DNA of 64,000 nucleotides from Eledone cirrhosa. Taxonomy: Eukaryota > Mollusca > Cephalopoda > Octopoda > Eledonidae. Of this stretch, positions 1 to 10,599 are shown piece after piece. Below the pieces are notes generated by a model, which searched no databases, was not told where the DNA came from, and saw only the letters and a list, made by a program, of their open reading frames with translations. The translations under genes were made by a program, and so were the position numbers. Where the stretch lies: positions 171,523,244-171,587,243 of the forward strand of contig OZ024743.1 in assembly GCA_964016885.1 (NCBI GenBank). Direction: 5' to 3'. Position 1 is the first letter of the stretch. Every line of letters begins with the position of its first letter.

Positions 1-50
1 GTATGTATACACATATATCTGTGTACCTCTCATTATTGTATATATATATA

Positions 51-240
51 GGCGGTGGATTGGCAGTATCGGTAGAGGGTCTGACGCTATGCTTTGCAGC
101 AAAGAGTTACGCCCCTTTATGGTTTGAGTTCAAATCCCGCCGAGGTTAACTTTGCCTTTCATCCTTACGGGGTCGATAAAATAAAGTACCAGTAATGCAC
201 TGGATAATTGCTGGCCTTGTGCCAAAAGTAGAAACAATTA
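51..240 (+). mobile_element. tRNA-derived SINE, copy 1 of a tandem trimer
   Basis: Short retroposon with a tRNA-like head: an A-box-like TGGCAGTATCGG and a B-box-like GAGTTCAAATCCC. The body contains CCTTACGGGGTCGATAAA and the element ends near AAAAGTAGAAACAATTATT. The same unit occurs about a dozen times in the window, and it fits the cephalopod tRNA-derived SINEs (OR/Ceph-SINE type) as I remember them. It would be an RNA polymerase III transcript mobilised by a LINE. It is followed by TATTGTATATATAT, which recurs after each unit of the trimer. Confidence 0.88.
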
Positions 241-255
241 TTGTATATATATATA

Positions 256-435
256 TGTGGATTGGCAGTATCGGTAGAGGGTCGGACGCCATGCTTTCCA
301 ACATAGTTACGTCCCTTTACGATCTGAATTCAAATCCCGCCGAGGTTGACTTTGCCTTTCATCCTTACGGGGTCGATAAATAGAGTAATGCACTGGGTAT
401 TTGCTGGACTTGTGCCTAAAGTAGAAACAATTATT
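256..435 (+). mobile_element. tRNA-derived SINE, copy 2 of the trimer
   Basis: Near full-length copy of the same SINE, from the TGGCAGTATCGG head to the AGAAACAATTATTG tail. It lies directly after copy 1 with only a short TA-rich linker, so the array is head-to-tail. Confidence 0.87.
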
Positions 436-453
436 GTATATATATATATATAG

Positions 454-580
454 TTACGGTCCTTGCCATTCTGAGTTCAAAGTTTACTTTGCCTTTCATC
501 CTTACGGGGTCGATAAAATAAAGTACCAGTAATGCACTGGGTAATTGCTGGCCTTGTGCCAAAAGTAGAAACAATTATTG
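454..580 (+). mobile_element. SINE, copy 3 of the trimer, 5'-truncated
   Basis: Begins inside the tRNA-related head (AGTTACGG...) and lacks the A box. The body and tail are intact. The same ATTATTGTATATATA linker lies on both sides. Confidence 0.84.
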
Positions 581-584
581 TATA

Positions 585-810
585 TATAGTTAAAGAATGA
601 AGAGTAACATGGTTGGCTGTACAATAAGGGCTTTATTTAAATTACTGACAATTGTTTCGTTTAACAGGTGAGTCTAGAGTTTGCTAATCGCTTGAGTTTG
701 CGTCACTCGATCTCCAATATATTAGTTACCTCTGGTCAACACATCAGAGTACATAGATATGAAAATAATTCACTCGAGGCAAGACTTATATAGAAAAATA
801 GCGTATAATT
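585..810 (-). repeat. Left inverted pLTR of PLE 1
   Basis: Reverse complement of 3655-3870: for example ACAATTGTTTCGTTTAACAG here against AACGAAACAATTGTCAG there. It is also related to the arms of the palindromes at 14648-15027 and 23621-24018 (shared TTTATTTAAA..AACAATTGTTTC and GTCACTCAATT-like blocks), so those are the same class of PLE terminus. Confidence 0.8.
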
Positions 811-929
811 AAAACAACCTCTAACTGGATTACCTAGAACGATAACTTGTTATCCCATATATCCAGCTCCCACTAGGTTGAGCAACAACCTTAACGCATG
901 GCACTAACATAGAAAAGCACCACATAGGC

Positions 930-2350
930 ATGTTACTGAAAAACATACCTATACCTACAAACAAGGACTATACACTCGGCATGATACAGCGTACTAATGA
1001 TTTCATCCGTCGAATCCGATGGAAGGCCTACCATTACGATAAAGGACACGCTAATAACACGGAGGAATTTACTAGGAAAAAATACGGATTCAAATCCTGC
1101 AAAAATCCACCAAATAACCCCCAGCTCGACCTCATGAACATGATAAGTGTAACTAAATTAAAAAACGGACACATCACAAATTGCAAAACGACATCAATGC
1201 ACTACTAAAAAAACTACGCAACACCAACGGTATTATAGTAAAAGCGGACGTATACACCATGAGCCTTAATACATACAATCATTTTATACGCCGTGAATTG
1301 CACAAAAAATACAAAAAGACAACAGAATCTTCACTCACTAGCATTAATAAGGAAGGGCTTAGCATAGTAAAAAAACTGAAAATATCTTATAGATCCGAGC
1401 CTCTAACCCCCTTTAACCCCACATTTAATCTAAAGGATCACAAAAATAATTTCGAAATAGGCCCCACAATTAGATTAATATGCCCATCTAAGTCGGATAT
1501 AGGCAGAATTAGCAAGCATATACTAGATAGAGTAATCGCACAAATTAAGGAGAAAACTAATAATTAAGCTATGGGGTAACACTAACGAAGCAATAGATTG
1601 GTTCAGCAAAATAAACAGTAGAGAAACATCTAACTTCGTACAGTTCGACATTAATGACTACTACTCATCCATATCCCCAGTCACCCTGGGTAAAGCGCTA
1701 ACCTTTGCCCAGAAAAATTCGGACCTTACCTCGGACGAAATTAAAATAATAGGAATTTACAGAGACGATACACTCCTTCTAGCCAAAAACTTAAACAATC
1801 AAAATATGGAAAAATTATGAAAAAACATCAGTCTTCTTCAACAAACTAGGCCTAGGTATCACTTTCGAACTTAACTCTAAAAAAGCAAATTTCTTAGATG
1901 TAACACTCAACCTAAACACAGGATTAATAGAGCCCTTCCATAAGAATAACGAAAATCTAGCCAACATTAGTTATTACTCAACCCCCACTCGATCCCTAAT
2001 TAACTCCATAGCACATAGTATATCCCTCAGAATATCCCGCCTATCTTCTAACCTAGAAATGTTTAACGAACACGCAAACTATTATAACATAGCTTTACAT
2101 AAAGTTGGACATAAGGAGAAGCTGGAATACATACTAGATAGAGACAACAACAACAAACCTAACGACAACAACACTACCCGCTCATATAGAAATAACAAGC
2201 ATATGACTAAGTATAGAATTAGACAACGAGCGCCAAAAATAACTGAACAGAACACTAATATAAGGACCCCAAAAACTATAGAAGATCCAGAGATAGAAAG
2301 TACCTATTGTTCAATCCAATATTCAACTCCTGTATAAAAACTAAACTACC
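930..2350 (+). pseudogene. PLE reverse transcriptase remnant (PLE 1)
   Basis: Would have copied the element's RNA into DNA. Pieces in order: an N-terminal block (TNDFIRRIRWKAYHYD, about 990-1030), a finger block with FNLKDHK and RLICPSKSDIGRISKHIL (about 1420-1530), motif A as VQFDINDYYSSIS (about 1638-1678), then YRDD motif C (about 1757). Motif A runs almost directly into motif C: the motif B segment (G-x-x-DSA-E/D-V in sister copies) is missing, a deletion of several dozen residues. A thumb region follows (ISLRISRLSSN, LIDKHFP..HKY, IKLSYSTA). Several frameshifts and stops. Same lineage as the PLEs at 19585, 28765, 37930 and 39815. Confidence 0.85.
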
Positions 2351-2649
2351 TTCTACATTCTTTAAACTAATAGATAAGCACTTCCCTACACTACACAAAT
2401 ACCATAAAATCTTTAATAGAAAAACTATAAAACTTTCCTACTCTACTGCAGCCAACATAGTATCGCACATACGTAAGATCAACCACAAAATTATCTCTAA
2501 AGAAATTAACCTACCAACATGCACCATAACACCAAATACAAAACACAAACACATAACAACATCACAACCACAAACGCATCTGAACGCATAACAACAAAAC
2601 ATTAATAGGCCTAAATCACAACCCACCCACAACAATGAACCTGCACAAA

Positions 2650-3085
2650 ATAAAACCTGTAATTGCCACCTACCGGATAACTGCCCACTACAGAATAGAT
2701 GCCTGGATTCGAGTATGGTATACCTGTGTACTGTAGATTCAGGCAACTCTACTTGGCACTACATAGGTTCCACGGCTGGGGCGGTGAAGAAAATGTGGTA
2801 CGTCCACAGACACTCCATGAAGAACCGTGGACTGGAGGACTCTTAGCCGCTCGCCAATAAAATCTGACGACTTAAGGACAAAAACCTAGAATATAAGATT
2901 AGCTGGTCAAAATTATCGGTAGCAAGAGCCTAAAGCAACGGAATGTCCCACTGGGGGCTTTGTAATTTAGAACTACTACATATTTTAAGGTACGATGGGA
3001 TGCTGCTTAACATCAAAATAGAAAGATCAATTTTCTGTAGGCATAAAATAGCTATTACATTCACAAACTTCAAGCCACCATGATT
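2650..3085 (+). pseudogene. PLE GIY-YIG endonuclease domain (PLE 1)
   Basis: C-terminal nicking endonuclease of the PLE. A cysteine cluster comes first (CNCHLPDNCPLQNRC), then the GIY-YIG core as MVYLCTV..WHYIGSTAG, an R/H helix segment (HRHSMKNR), an L-I-LK block, the C-terminal LCNLELLHIL and an asparagine-bearing MLLN. Internal stops interrupt it. The order RT then EN places it among C-terminal-EN PLEs, not the permuted Naiad type. A very similar, less damaged copy is at 33560-34012. Confidence 0.85.
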
Positions 3086-3654
3086 TGAACCAGCAACCCC
3101 AAAATTAGTACTGAACCACCTAGATTTTAACATATAGAATACACACCATCGCACTGCTATTATCTGTCAAACGGCCAACTAGTCACTGGATCATAAATCT
3201 CTGAACATTTCTTTCACCCTCTCTCCCTGAAACAGTATCAACCCTATTAAGATAGAACAATCAGCAAAACATTTACAACAAGCGTCTATCAAGCGTCCCG
3301 TCATCACTAGCCCATAAATCTCACACATGTATCCACCAATTAATCACTAATTTATTGTATTTTCTTTTATCTGCCACTACATCGGACCCTCTACACGTAT
3401 CTATGTACATCTTGAATCTGGTTTTTCATGTTAGCACTAAACTCACCAATGGATCCTTATAAGAACACTTATTCAAAAACTGCTACTAGCATACTATGTA
3501 CTTACACGCTCTCACTTATTTATTTATTTATATTTTTCATTCTCTCATTTCCTTATTTTCTAATGTACCCATCTTATCTTTTTACTTTTTACATCTGTCA
3601 CTTCTCTACCTATTTACCATATATGTTTTATTATTGATGTTATTGTTTTGATTA

Positions 3655-4045
3655 TACGCTATTTTTCTATATAAGTCTTGCCTCGAGTAAATTATTTTCA
3701 TATCTACGTACTCTGATGTGTTTACCAGAGATAAATAATGTATTGGAGATCGAGTGACGCAAACTCAAGCGATTAGTGAACTCTAGACTCACCTGATCAA
3801 CGAAACAATTGTCAGTACTTTAAATAAAGCCCTTGTTGTATGGCCAACCATGTTAGACTTCATTCGTTAACTATTATTACTCCAAGTATAACCTGCATAG
3901 AAATTACCGCGAATTCGCTGCATAACTATGGAAGCATCTTGTTGAGTCAAACAAACCCGTACGTTAAAACTCTCTACGACGTAGAGTACTCACAACCTCT
4001 AACTAAATTACCTATAACGATAACTTGTTATCCCATATATATATA
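3655..4045 (+). repeat. Right pLTR of PLE 1
   Basis: Mirrors 585-810 in its first ~215 bp, then continues with a segment ending ATAACTTGTTATCCC that is directly repeated at 814-862. Part of the same terminal family occurs in reverse at 23478-23620. Confidence 0.75.
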
Positions 4046-4147
4046 TATATAAATGAAATACCAATGATGGTTGGAAAATCACTGACGAAGGACTATTTTT
4101 ATCATATGTAACCCATGTGCAATCACGCAGTATTCTTCTTTCTTCTC

Positions 4148-4154
<7 letters not shown>

Positions 4155-4198
<44 letters not shown>
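4155..4198. repeat. (TA)n microsatellite
   Basis: Uninterrupted TA tract between PLE 1 and the next PLE. Confidence 0.95.
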
Positions 4199-4201
<3 letters not shown>

Positions 4202-4362
4202 TAAGGTTATGCAGGAAATGCTTAGTATTATCCTGAATGCAGTAATGGTTAATTACTACACTAGATAGAGTCGACGTACGGTGAGGCGTTACTCAACGAG
4301 TTATCGAAGAATAGTTAAAGAAGCTGAGTTTCTGATTCTTCTGTAATCCGGAGTGTAGATAA

Positions 4363-4621
4363 AGAATGAATAATAAAACAGGTAGACATCATAAAAAGGT
4401 AATTTATTCCGAGTGCTTACAAATGTTTCAACAGTAGTTACACAGCCTAGTCATGCTATGTGCAAATTGGTAGTTATTTATTTGCAGATACTCAATTTTC
4501 AAATGCTGCTTCTCCTATCTATCTTCAGAGCAGAATGGTTAAAGTGTAAATTCCCTTGAATTTCTTAAAGGATATTATTGGGGAAGATAGAGTAGAAAAA
4601 GGAAGAGAGAAAGAAGGGAGA

Positions 4622-4667
<46 letters not shown>

Positions 4668-4678
4668 TAGCGAGAGAG

Positions 4679-4750
<72 letters not shown>

Positions 4751-5056
4751 TGTAGGAGTCTGAAAAATAGGAGAGAATACAGATAGCTTAATCCAAATGT
4801 TGTGATAGGGGTCCAACAAGTGGTTTTATTATACTGCTTACTCTCAAAGTGACAACTGAGGTATTGTGTTGATAATGTTAAGTTGGAATTATTTATTTCC
4901 ACAGAGAGCAGGTTGATAGATGTGCAGAGAGAAGAAGGTAGACAGAGAGAGAGAGAGGGGAAGGGAGAGTGAGAAAGAAAGAGAGAGAGATAGTGGACAG
5001 GGAAAAGCTAAGGACAGTATACATCGAGTTCATAGTTGTAGTCTGCTAATAGCACT
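4363..5056 (-). repeat. Left inverted pLTR of PLE 2, with (GA)n expansion
   Basis: Reverse complement of 6743-7380. Matching blocks include TGCAAATTGGTAGTTATTTA, GTAAATTCCCTTG and CAACCTGCTCTCTG. A (GA)n tract at 4626-4748 is much longer than its (CT)n counterpart near 7100-7130. The arm ends at GCACTCAAGTA, exactly where coding PLE sequence starts. Confidence 0.85.
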
Positions 5057-5335
5057 CAAGTACTACCTATCCGAAAGATGCCCATTGAAGAATAATGCCT
5101 AGAGTCCAACATTGTTTATCAATGCACGGTCAAATCGAACGACCAGAAATGGTATTACATCGGGTCTACCACTACCTCCTTTAAATCTCGCTGGTATCGT
5201 CATCGATTTTCGATTAAACATCCTGAGCACCGTCTTGTAACCATGCTCGCCAATAAGACCAGGCAACTCCGTGAATGCAACCGGCAGTTCACCTTGAAAT
5301 GGGATAAATTATCCAGCGCTAGTGCATAATATATA
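5057..5335 (+). pseudogene. PLE GIY-YIG endonuclease fragment
   Basis: Translates in pieces to ERCPLK-N-CLESNIVYQCTV followed by KWYYIGSTTTSFKSRW and an LSSASA block, after which it stops at a (TA)n tract. It is a truncated near-duplicate of the endonuclease at 6195-6627, placed in front of the same element and next to the inverted terminal repeat. Confidence 0.82.
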
Positions 5336-5350
5336 TATATATATATATAT

Positions 5351-5478
5351 ACGAGGTGGGTCAAAAAAGTTCCAGGACTGATGTCACAAAAGATTTATTT
5401 CAAACACAAGCTTCACACTCCTTCAAAGTAATCCCCTTGGAGTCTAATGCACTTCTCCATCTTTTTCTGCCACGCTTA
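5351..5478 (-). mobile_element. Mariner-family transposon end (transposase C-terminus plus terminal repeat)
   Basis: On the minus strand this reads AWQKKMEKCIRLQGDYFEGV and stop, which resembles the last residues of a mariner-type transposase. An untranslated tail and a terminal-repeat-like end follow (plus strand ACGAGGTGGGTCAAAAAAG), directly beside a (TA)n tract; TA is the target dinucleotide of Tc1/mariner elements. Only this ~130 bp end is present, so it is a relic inserted within or captured by the PLE. Confidence 0.65.
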
Positions 5479-5480
5479 AT

Positions 5481-6035
5481 TTGAATACAGGACTGATACA
5501 ACCCTTCCACAAGATAAATGAGAACCTTACCTATATTAATTGTAACTCGAATCACCCACTTTCCATGATCAAATCGGTTCCTCGTAGTATTTCTCTCAGA
5601 ATCTCTCGCCTATCGTCTAACTCTGAGATTTTCAGTGAACATGCTGAATACTATAATAACGCATTAAGTAATGCAGACCACCGGGATAAAATAGAATACA
5701 TTGATAAGAATCTCCATAGCACACATAGCTACACACGAAATCAAAGAATATGTAACAGGGGTACAGAAATACAAGCGCACACACGCAGTACCACCAGACA
5801 TACTAATAATAGAAAATCATCACCAAACTCAAATATATTATACTGTAGAAAGTATATCTGGTATAATCCCACTTTTAATGCTTCGATTAGTACAAAACTA
5901 TCTCTTTCATTCTTTAAGTTAATTAACAAACATTTCCCCAATTCCCATAAATACAGTAAAATTCTAAACTCTAAGACTGTTAAGCTATCATACTCCACTG
6001 CACCAAACCTTGAAGAATACATAAAAAAAACTTAA
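5481..6035 (+). pseudogene. PLE reverse transcriptase thumb and linker (PLE 2)
   Basis: An open 184-residue stretch with the PLE thumb blocks GLIQPFHKINENLTYI, RSISLRISRLSSNSEIF, FFKLINKHFP..HKYSKIL and KTVKLSYSTAPNL. The catalytic palm (motifs A-C) is absent: the element is truncated just upstream, beside the mariner relic. A frame break separates it from the endonuclease at 6195. The first Met is only the first one in the frame, not a true start. Confidence 0.82.
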
Positions 6036-6194
6036 CTTAAAGCAATTATTAAACAACACTACAAAACAAAATATTTTAGAAACAGATGAGCATAACGTAA
6101 TATCAGCCTCCCAACCACCAAATGGGATACGTGTATTACACAACCCGCCTGAACTGTTATCCCAACCTATCCAGGGTACACCTAGTACCCACAA

Positions 6195-6627
6195 CAAAAA
6201 CTGCAACTGCCACCTACCCGAAAGATGCCCATTGAAGAATAAATGCCTAGAGTCCAACATTGTTTATCAATGAACTGTCGAATCGAACGACCAGAAATGG
6301 TATTACATCGGGTCTACCATTACCTCATTTAAATCTCGTTGGTATCGTCATCGACTTTCGATTAAACATCCTGAACACCGTCTTGTAACCATGCTTGCCA
6401 ATAAGACCTGGCAACTCCGTAAATGCAACCGGCAGTTCACCTTGAAACGGGATAAACTATCCAGTGCTAGTGCATATCGGAGTGGATTAAAGTACTGCAG
6501 ATTATGCAACCTTGAACTCTTTTATATCTTAAAATCCCAAAACAACTTACTAAATGACAGAATCGAACGATCGTTATACTGCAACTTCAAACTGAAGGCT
6601 AAATTTTCTCACTATCAAATAACTTAA
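6195..6627 (+). pseudogene. PLE GIY-YIG endonuclease domain (PLE 2)
   Basis: Cysteine cluster (NCNCHLPERCPLKNKC), then IVYQ*TV with one internal stop, YYIGSTITSFKSRWYRH, TMLANKTWQL, a C-R-L-C-NLELFYIL motif and NNLLNDRIERSLYC. All expected GIY-YIG landmarks are present apart from the stop. The right inverted pLTR follows after about 115 bp. Confidence 0.86.
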
Positions 6628-6742
6628 CATTCGAACCTGAGACTACGAACCACTTTCTCGCTAACTAATTTCACTTAATAACTACTTCCTAACTATCCCC
6701 CCACTACTGCCAGCCAGTACCCTGCTTACCATTATAAATGGA

Positions 6743-7380
6743 TACTTGAGTGCGATTAGCAGACTACAACTATCAACTCGATCTATACAGCCTTTCCTTC
6801 CCCTTCTCGTAGCTTTTCTCTGTCCTCCCCTCTCTCTCTCTCTTTCTTTCTCTCTCTCCCTTCCTCTCTCTCTCTCACCTTCTGTCTACCTCCCTCCCTC
6901 TCCACATCTATCAACCTGCTCTCTGTGGCAATAAATAATTCCAAACTTGACAGTATCAACACAATGCCTAAGTTGTCACTTTGAGAGTAAGCAGTATAAT
7001 ATAACCACTTGTTGGACCCTATCACAACATTTAGATTAAGCTATCTGTATTCTTCAAACCACTCTCTCCCATTTCTCCGACCCCTACATTTCTATCTCAC
7101 TCTCCCTCTCTCTCTCTCTCCCCTTCTTTCTCTCTTCCTTTTTCTACTCTATCTTCCCCAATAACATCCTTTAAGAAATACAAGGGAATTTACACTTTAA
7201 CCGATCTGCTCTGAAGACACGGTAGGAGAAGTATCATTTGAAAATTGAATATCTGTAAATAAATAACTACCAATTTGCACATAGCATGACTAGGCTGTGT
7301 AACTACTGTTGAAACATTTGTAAGCACTCGGAATAAATTACCTTTTTATGATATCTACCTGTTTTATTATTCATTCTTTT
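6743..7380 (+). repeat. Right pLTR of PLE 2 (inverted relative to 4363-5056)
   Basis: Second arm of the large inverted repeat that encloses PLE 2, ending with GTTTTATTATTCATTCTTT before a (TA)n(TG)n tract. The arms differ mainly in length of the GA/CT tract and by scattered substitutions. Confidence 0.85.
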
Positions 7381-7383
7381 TAT

Positions 7384-7528
<145 letters not shown>

Positions 7529-7681
7529 GTAAACGACACAGTGGGATGAAGAGATATTAACGCTAGATATAATAGTGAAAGAGTGTTTACATTCCGGATA
7601 CACATACATGTCCCATCTCACGACACATTCTTTTATGATCCTCAACCTTTTTTCACAGATATTTAAAAAAGAATTGTTTAC

Positions 7682-7851
7682 ATGTAGGGCGAATCGGAAG
7701 CGTTGAACGTATCACCGGGTTGCAGGAGGAAACGTTTCTGTTCAATGATATAATTGTCCTTGCCGTCAGCTTTAATGTTGACCACTGGGTATCCCATCTG
7801 GCGCGTCCACGTATCCATTATTGTCTTAATTTGATATCTTCCGTTCACTGT
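7682..7851 (-). CDS. Exon of an M1-family zinc aminopeptidase (downstream exon)
   Basis: A 170-nt minus-strand exon that reads without a stop. It contains IMDTWTRQMGYPVVNI, the strongly conserved motif near the end of the catalytic region of M1 aminopeptidases (aminopeptidase N, glutamyl aminopeptidase, ERAP group), followed by EQKRFLLQPGD and DSPYM, which fit the start of the next beta-sandwich domain. The acceptor is a pyrimidine-rich tract ending CTTCAG just above 7851; the donor is GTAAAC at 7681-7676. It continues in frame from the exon at 60290-60355, giving ..QVFTE-TVNGRYQIKTIMD... It ends in phase 2. The zinc-binding HEXXH motif lies on exons outside the window. The exact acceptor could shift by one AG. 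This is one of the two host exons I can support; which M1 paralogue it is cannot be decided. Confidence 0.85.
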
Positions 7852-7859
7852 CTGAAGAT

Positions 7860-8145
7860 GAAAGACAAAGCAATAGAGAATGTAGCAGACAGGGAAAACA
7901 AGATAGGAAGTGAGTTAGGAAATAGATAAAATGAATTAAATTGGGTTTGGAAATGGAAGGAAAGATATGATTATAGGAAACATGAAGGTGGAATGAAGAA
8001 GACTGCTTTAATACATGATAAATATTACAAGCTATCTACACTTCTCCCTTGTGACGTAAATGGTTTAAAGAGATAAATACACTATAGCGGTTATACACCA
8101 CGTTGGGTGTATAAATTTGGGTGTAATAATTATGTAAATATACGT
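7860..8145. other. Intronic sequence, nothing recognised
   Basis: Purine-rich single-copy-looking sequence on the intron side of the aminopeptidase exon. No coding signature or repeat relative was seen. Confidence 0.5.
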
Positions 8146-8200
8146 TTGGTCACACACACACACACACATACACACACACACACATATATATATATATACC
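8146..8200. repeat. (CA)n-(TA)n microsatellite
   Basis: CA repeats with one interruption, then TA repeats. Confidence 0.9.
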
Positions 8201-8480
8201 ACCATGTGTTTGTTTCCTTCCCTCTGATTTCACTCTCGGCTGGCCCCTTCCTCCCACTTTCACTCGCTCCCTCTCTGCTTCTCCTCCCCCCTATCACTTC
8301 CTCCCGTCTGACCTGCTTGAATTTCTTTCCTCTCTCAATCTTCTCGCGACTCGGACGTGTCTATTTCTCCTCGTCAATTTGATTTGTCGGGCTTAAGCCC
8401 ACAGGATTCATTGACTTGTTTCTATTTTCCTCTCTTTACGTTGCATACCACCATGTGTTTGTTTCCTTCCCTCTGTTTTC
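8197..8480 (+). repeat. Unit bounded by a direct repeat
   Basis: ACCACCATGTGTTTGTTTCC occurs at about 8198 and again at about 8448, with a pyrimidine-rich ~220 bp segment between. This could be a partial tandem duplication or the edges of an unidentified element. Confidence 0.45.
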
Positions 8481-8689
8481 CCACTGTCCCGATAACTTAA
8501 TTGAGTTATCGCTCGCACTGACTTTAGGTATCTAGTCTTTAATGCAGCGAAATACCAACGATAATCAGCAGACTACTAAAGTGGACATTTTACCCCTTGT
8601 CTATTTTTATTCATATATATATGTATAAAAGGATATAAATAATTTTCTATATGGATAGTAAACACAACCACAAGGATATGGTCCGAACG

Positions 8690-9570
8690 TGGAAGATCCG
8701 AACTCCCACTGTCATCGCCTCCATCTCTCTGTATGGTGAGCAAATGGGATCCCACGTGCTGGCATCCCTACAGCACCGGCGGACAGAATGGAGAAGGCGT
8801 TTCCCCGGAGGATGTTAAGGGAGATGCGATGGAAGAGCCATGCCATCTAGCGAGGCTTACACCTGTGGCTGGCCAGCTCAGCGCCTATGGCGGTGAGTAG
8901 AGGAGTAGCCCTAGGGCCAAGGAAAGCGACCGGTACTTGGAGAGTTTGCCTCCTCAGTCGACGTGCAGCAGAACCTGGGTTAGTCGCAGACTGCACCAGG
9001 TTGCGGCTGGAGAAAGTGTCGCTGCAAGTGGCATCCCAGACGAGGGGTTTGCCACAACGGAACGGGAAGATGGTCATACCGTCTAGCTTTTTGCCGTCCC
9101 TCGATCCAGCCCCACTGGCTCGAGGCGGGAGGGGAAGCGGGTGAAGACGGAAAGAGTCCACGGTGCATTTACAGTGACATTTATCTGGCTCGCAGATCCA
9201 GAGGCCAAACCTCAGGGAAACGCCGATGCGCAGGCTATCGTTATTCAGCTACGTGCCAGTGGAGAAGGAGGGCAAGGCATGGAGCCAGGCACCGCTGTGG
9301 GGTTTGGAGGCTGCGCGAAAACAGGCAAAGCGGTGGGGTTGAGCTGGCGCGTGAGCCTGTGTGAGGCCAGACTGCACTGGATGGCATCCCAAGTGCCTTG
9401 GGGGGACTTGACGTCAGCAGGAGGAGAAGGAGGAGGGACGTCTACTGGGCTAAGTCCCAGCCGGTCCCACGTCTCTCAGGCGGCCTCACCACGTTCCCCG
9501 ATCACAGAGGGTTCCATTGTATTTTGGAGAACCCTGGTGACGGGGACACGGCATGAGACCCTTATCGGTC
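8690..9570 (-). pseudogene. C-terminal LINE remnant with RPDG/WDATC-type domain
   Basis: Minus-strand frames give KLDGMTIFPFRCGKPLVWDA, then TCSDTF, SATNPGSAAR, PVAFLGPRATPLLTAIG and ISLNILRGNAFSIL. I recall this order (DGMT-x-PF/W-x-GR-LVWD-x-TC..DTF..PGSAA..K-Y..P-A-ET-G..RGNA) as the C-terminus of a widespread invertebrate retroelement protein. The arrangement resembles a zinc finger followed by a PD-(D/E)XK nuclease as in RLE-type LINEs, but that fold is my inference. Many frameshifts. The GC-rich composition differs sharply from the AT-rich flanks. The same family occurs at 56764-57735 on the other strand. Confidence 0.6.
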
Positions 9571-9699
9571 TTTTAATTCACACAAATATAATATATATAT
9601 GTATGTACATATATATACATACATATATAATATAAAACGAAAAATCAGTGATGCATCTGAACTCAATTTATTGTGTGTTACAATTGTTTCGCCGGCAGA

Positions 9700-9895
9700 C
9701 AGCTCGAGACAGGATCATTGTATGGATCTGTCTAATTCTAGACCTACAGGTTCGTCGGACACTTGCAATAATTTCAGAGCAAATTTTCTCACTGGGGTGT
9801 TAGCATCAAAAAATATTTTCCTCGTTTGTCCTGCTGTTGGCTCTTGTTTTTCTACGTCATCATAAATTCTGGCCAATAGTTGCTGTCACTCTGGT
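9700..9895 (-). pseudogene. Unidentified coding remnant
   Basis: A minus-strand frame reads LLARIYDDVEKQEPTAGQTR, KIFFDANTPVRKFALKLLQV and then SDEPVGLELDRSIQ before a stop, followed by an AATAAA-containing segment. Composition and residue usage look protein-coding, and a partial frame-shifted extension (EECQAEKQLL) lies just upstream near 9910-9935. I do not recognise the family; a transposon ORF end or a retrocopy are both possible. Confidence 0.4.
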
Positions 9896-9977
9896 CAATA
9901 GCTGTTTCTCCGCCTGACACTCTTCAATGAATCCATGCTGGGTTTGGTATTTCACAAGCCCACTCGCGCACTCACAC

Positions 9978-9990
9978 ACACATATACAAA

Positions 9991-10071
<81 letters not shown>

Positions 10072-10110
10072 TCACATACACACACACACACGCACACAAC
10101 CATATAAGTA
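9978..10110. repeat. (TC)n-(TA)n-(CA)n microsatellite
   Basis: CT tract followed by TA tract, then CA-rich sequence. Confidence 0.93.
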
Positions 10111-10391
10111 ACAACATACGCGTCCACAGACGCCTGCCTACATGCCCACGTACATCAGCTCTCACACACACACACGCACACGCATTCATGTGCACACACA
10201 TGCATACGCGTATATCTACTCGTATACACAAACACGTACTGACATATACATAGACACTCAGACGCACATACACACACGTGTCCGTATATACAGGCACAAA
10301 GACAGACTCGCTCCCAAACACATATATATGTATAATTACACACACAGAAATGTACACACAAAACAAGCCCTTACCCTACAGTAGGTGCACG

Positions 10392-10396
10392 TACAC

Positions 10397-10482
<86 letters not shown>
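10392..10482. repeat. (CA)n microsatellite
   Basis: About 85 bp of nearly pure CA. Confidence 0.95.
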
Positions 10483-10483
<1 letters not shown>

Positions 10484-10599
10484 CTCATATACACTCAAAC
10501 AAATACGCGCCTATTAGCTACATGCCCACTTACATCTACAAAGATACATACATACATATGTATATCTGTCCGTACTCAAATATGATATACTAACAGAGT

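Larger units (their letters stand above)
585..4045 (+). mobile_element. Penelope-like element 1 with inverted and direct terminal copies
   Basis: Composite PLE. The ORF remnants (930-3090) lie between a left terminal segment (585-810) that is the reverse complement of 3655-3870, and a short direct repeat (814-862 against 3991-4040, both holding GATAACTTGTTATCCC). Terminal copies that may be inverted (pLTRs) are a known PLE trait. The reading frame is broken many times, so the element is dead. Confidence 0.82.

Noticed and set aside
56..140. Genuine tRNA gene
   Set aside because: The A- and B-box-like sequences belong to SINE heads; no cloverleaf with an intact anticodon arm and the body continues as SINE.
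4085..4130. Hammerhead core CTGACGA at the end of PLE 1
   Set aside because: CUGANGA is present, but no GAAA at a usable distance and no helix I partner.
4556..4786. Arg/Glu-rich frame
   Set aside because: (GA)n tract within the inverted pLTR, not a protein.
7854..7875. CTGAAGATGAAA as a hammerhead core
   Set aside because: No space for stem II; it is the acceptor region of the aminopeptidase exon on the other strand.
8197..8480. LTR pair
   Set aside because: The direct repeats are only ~29 bp and no gag/pol lies between them; no LTR retrotransposon was seen anywhere in the window.
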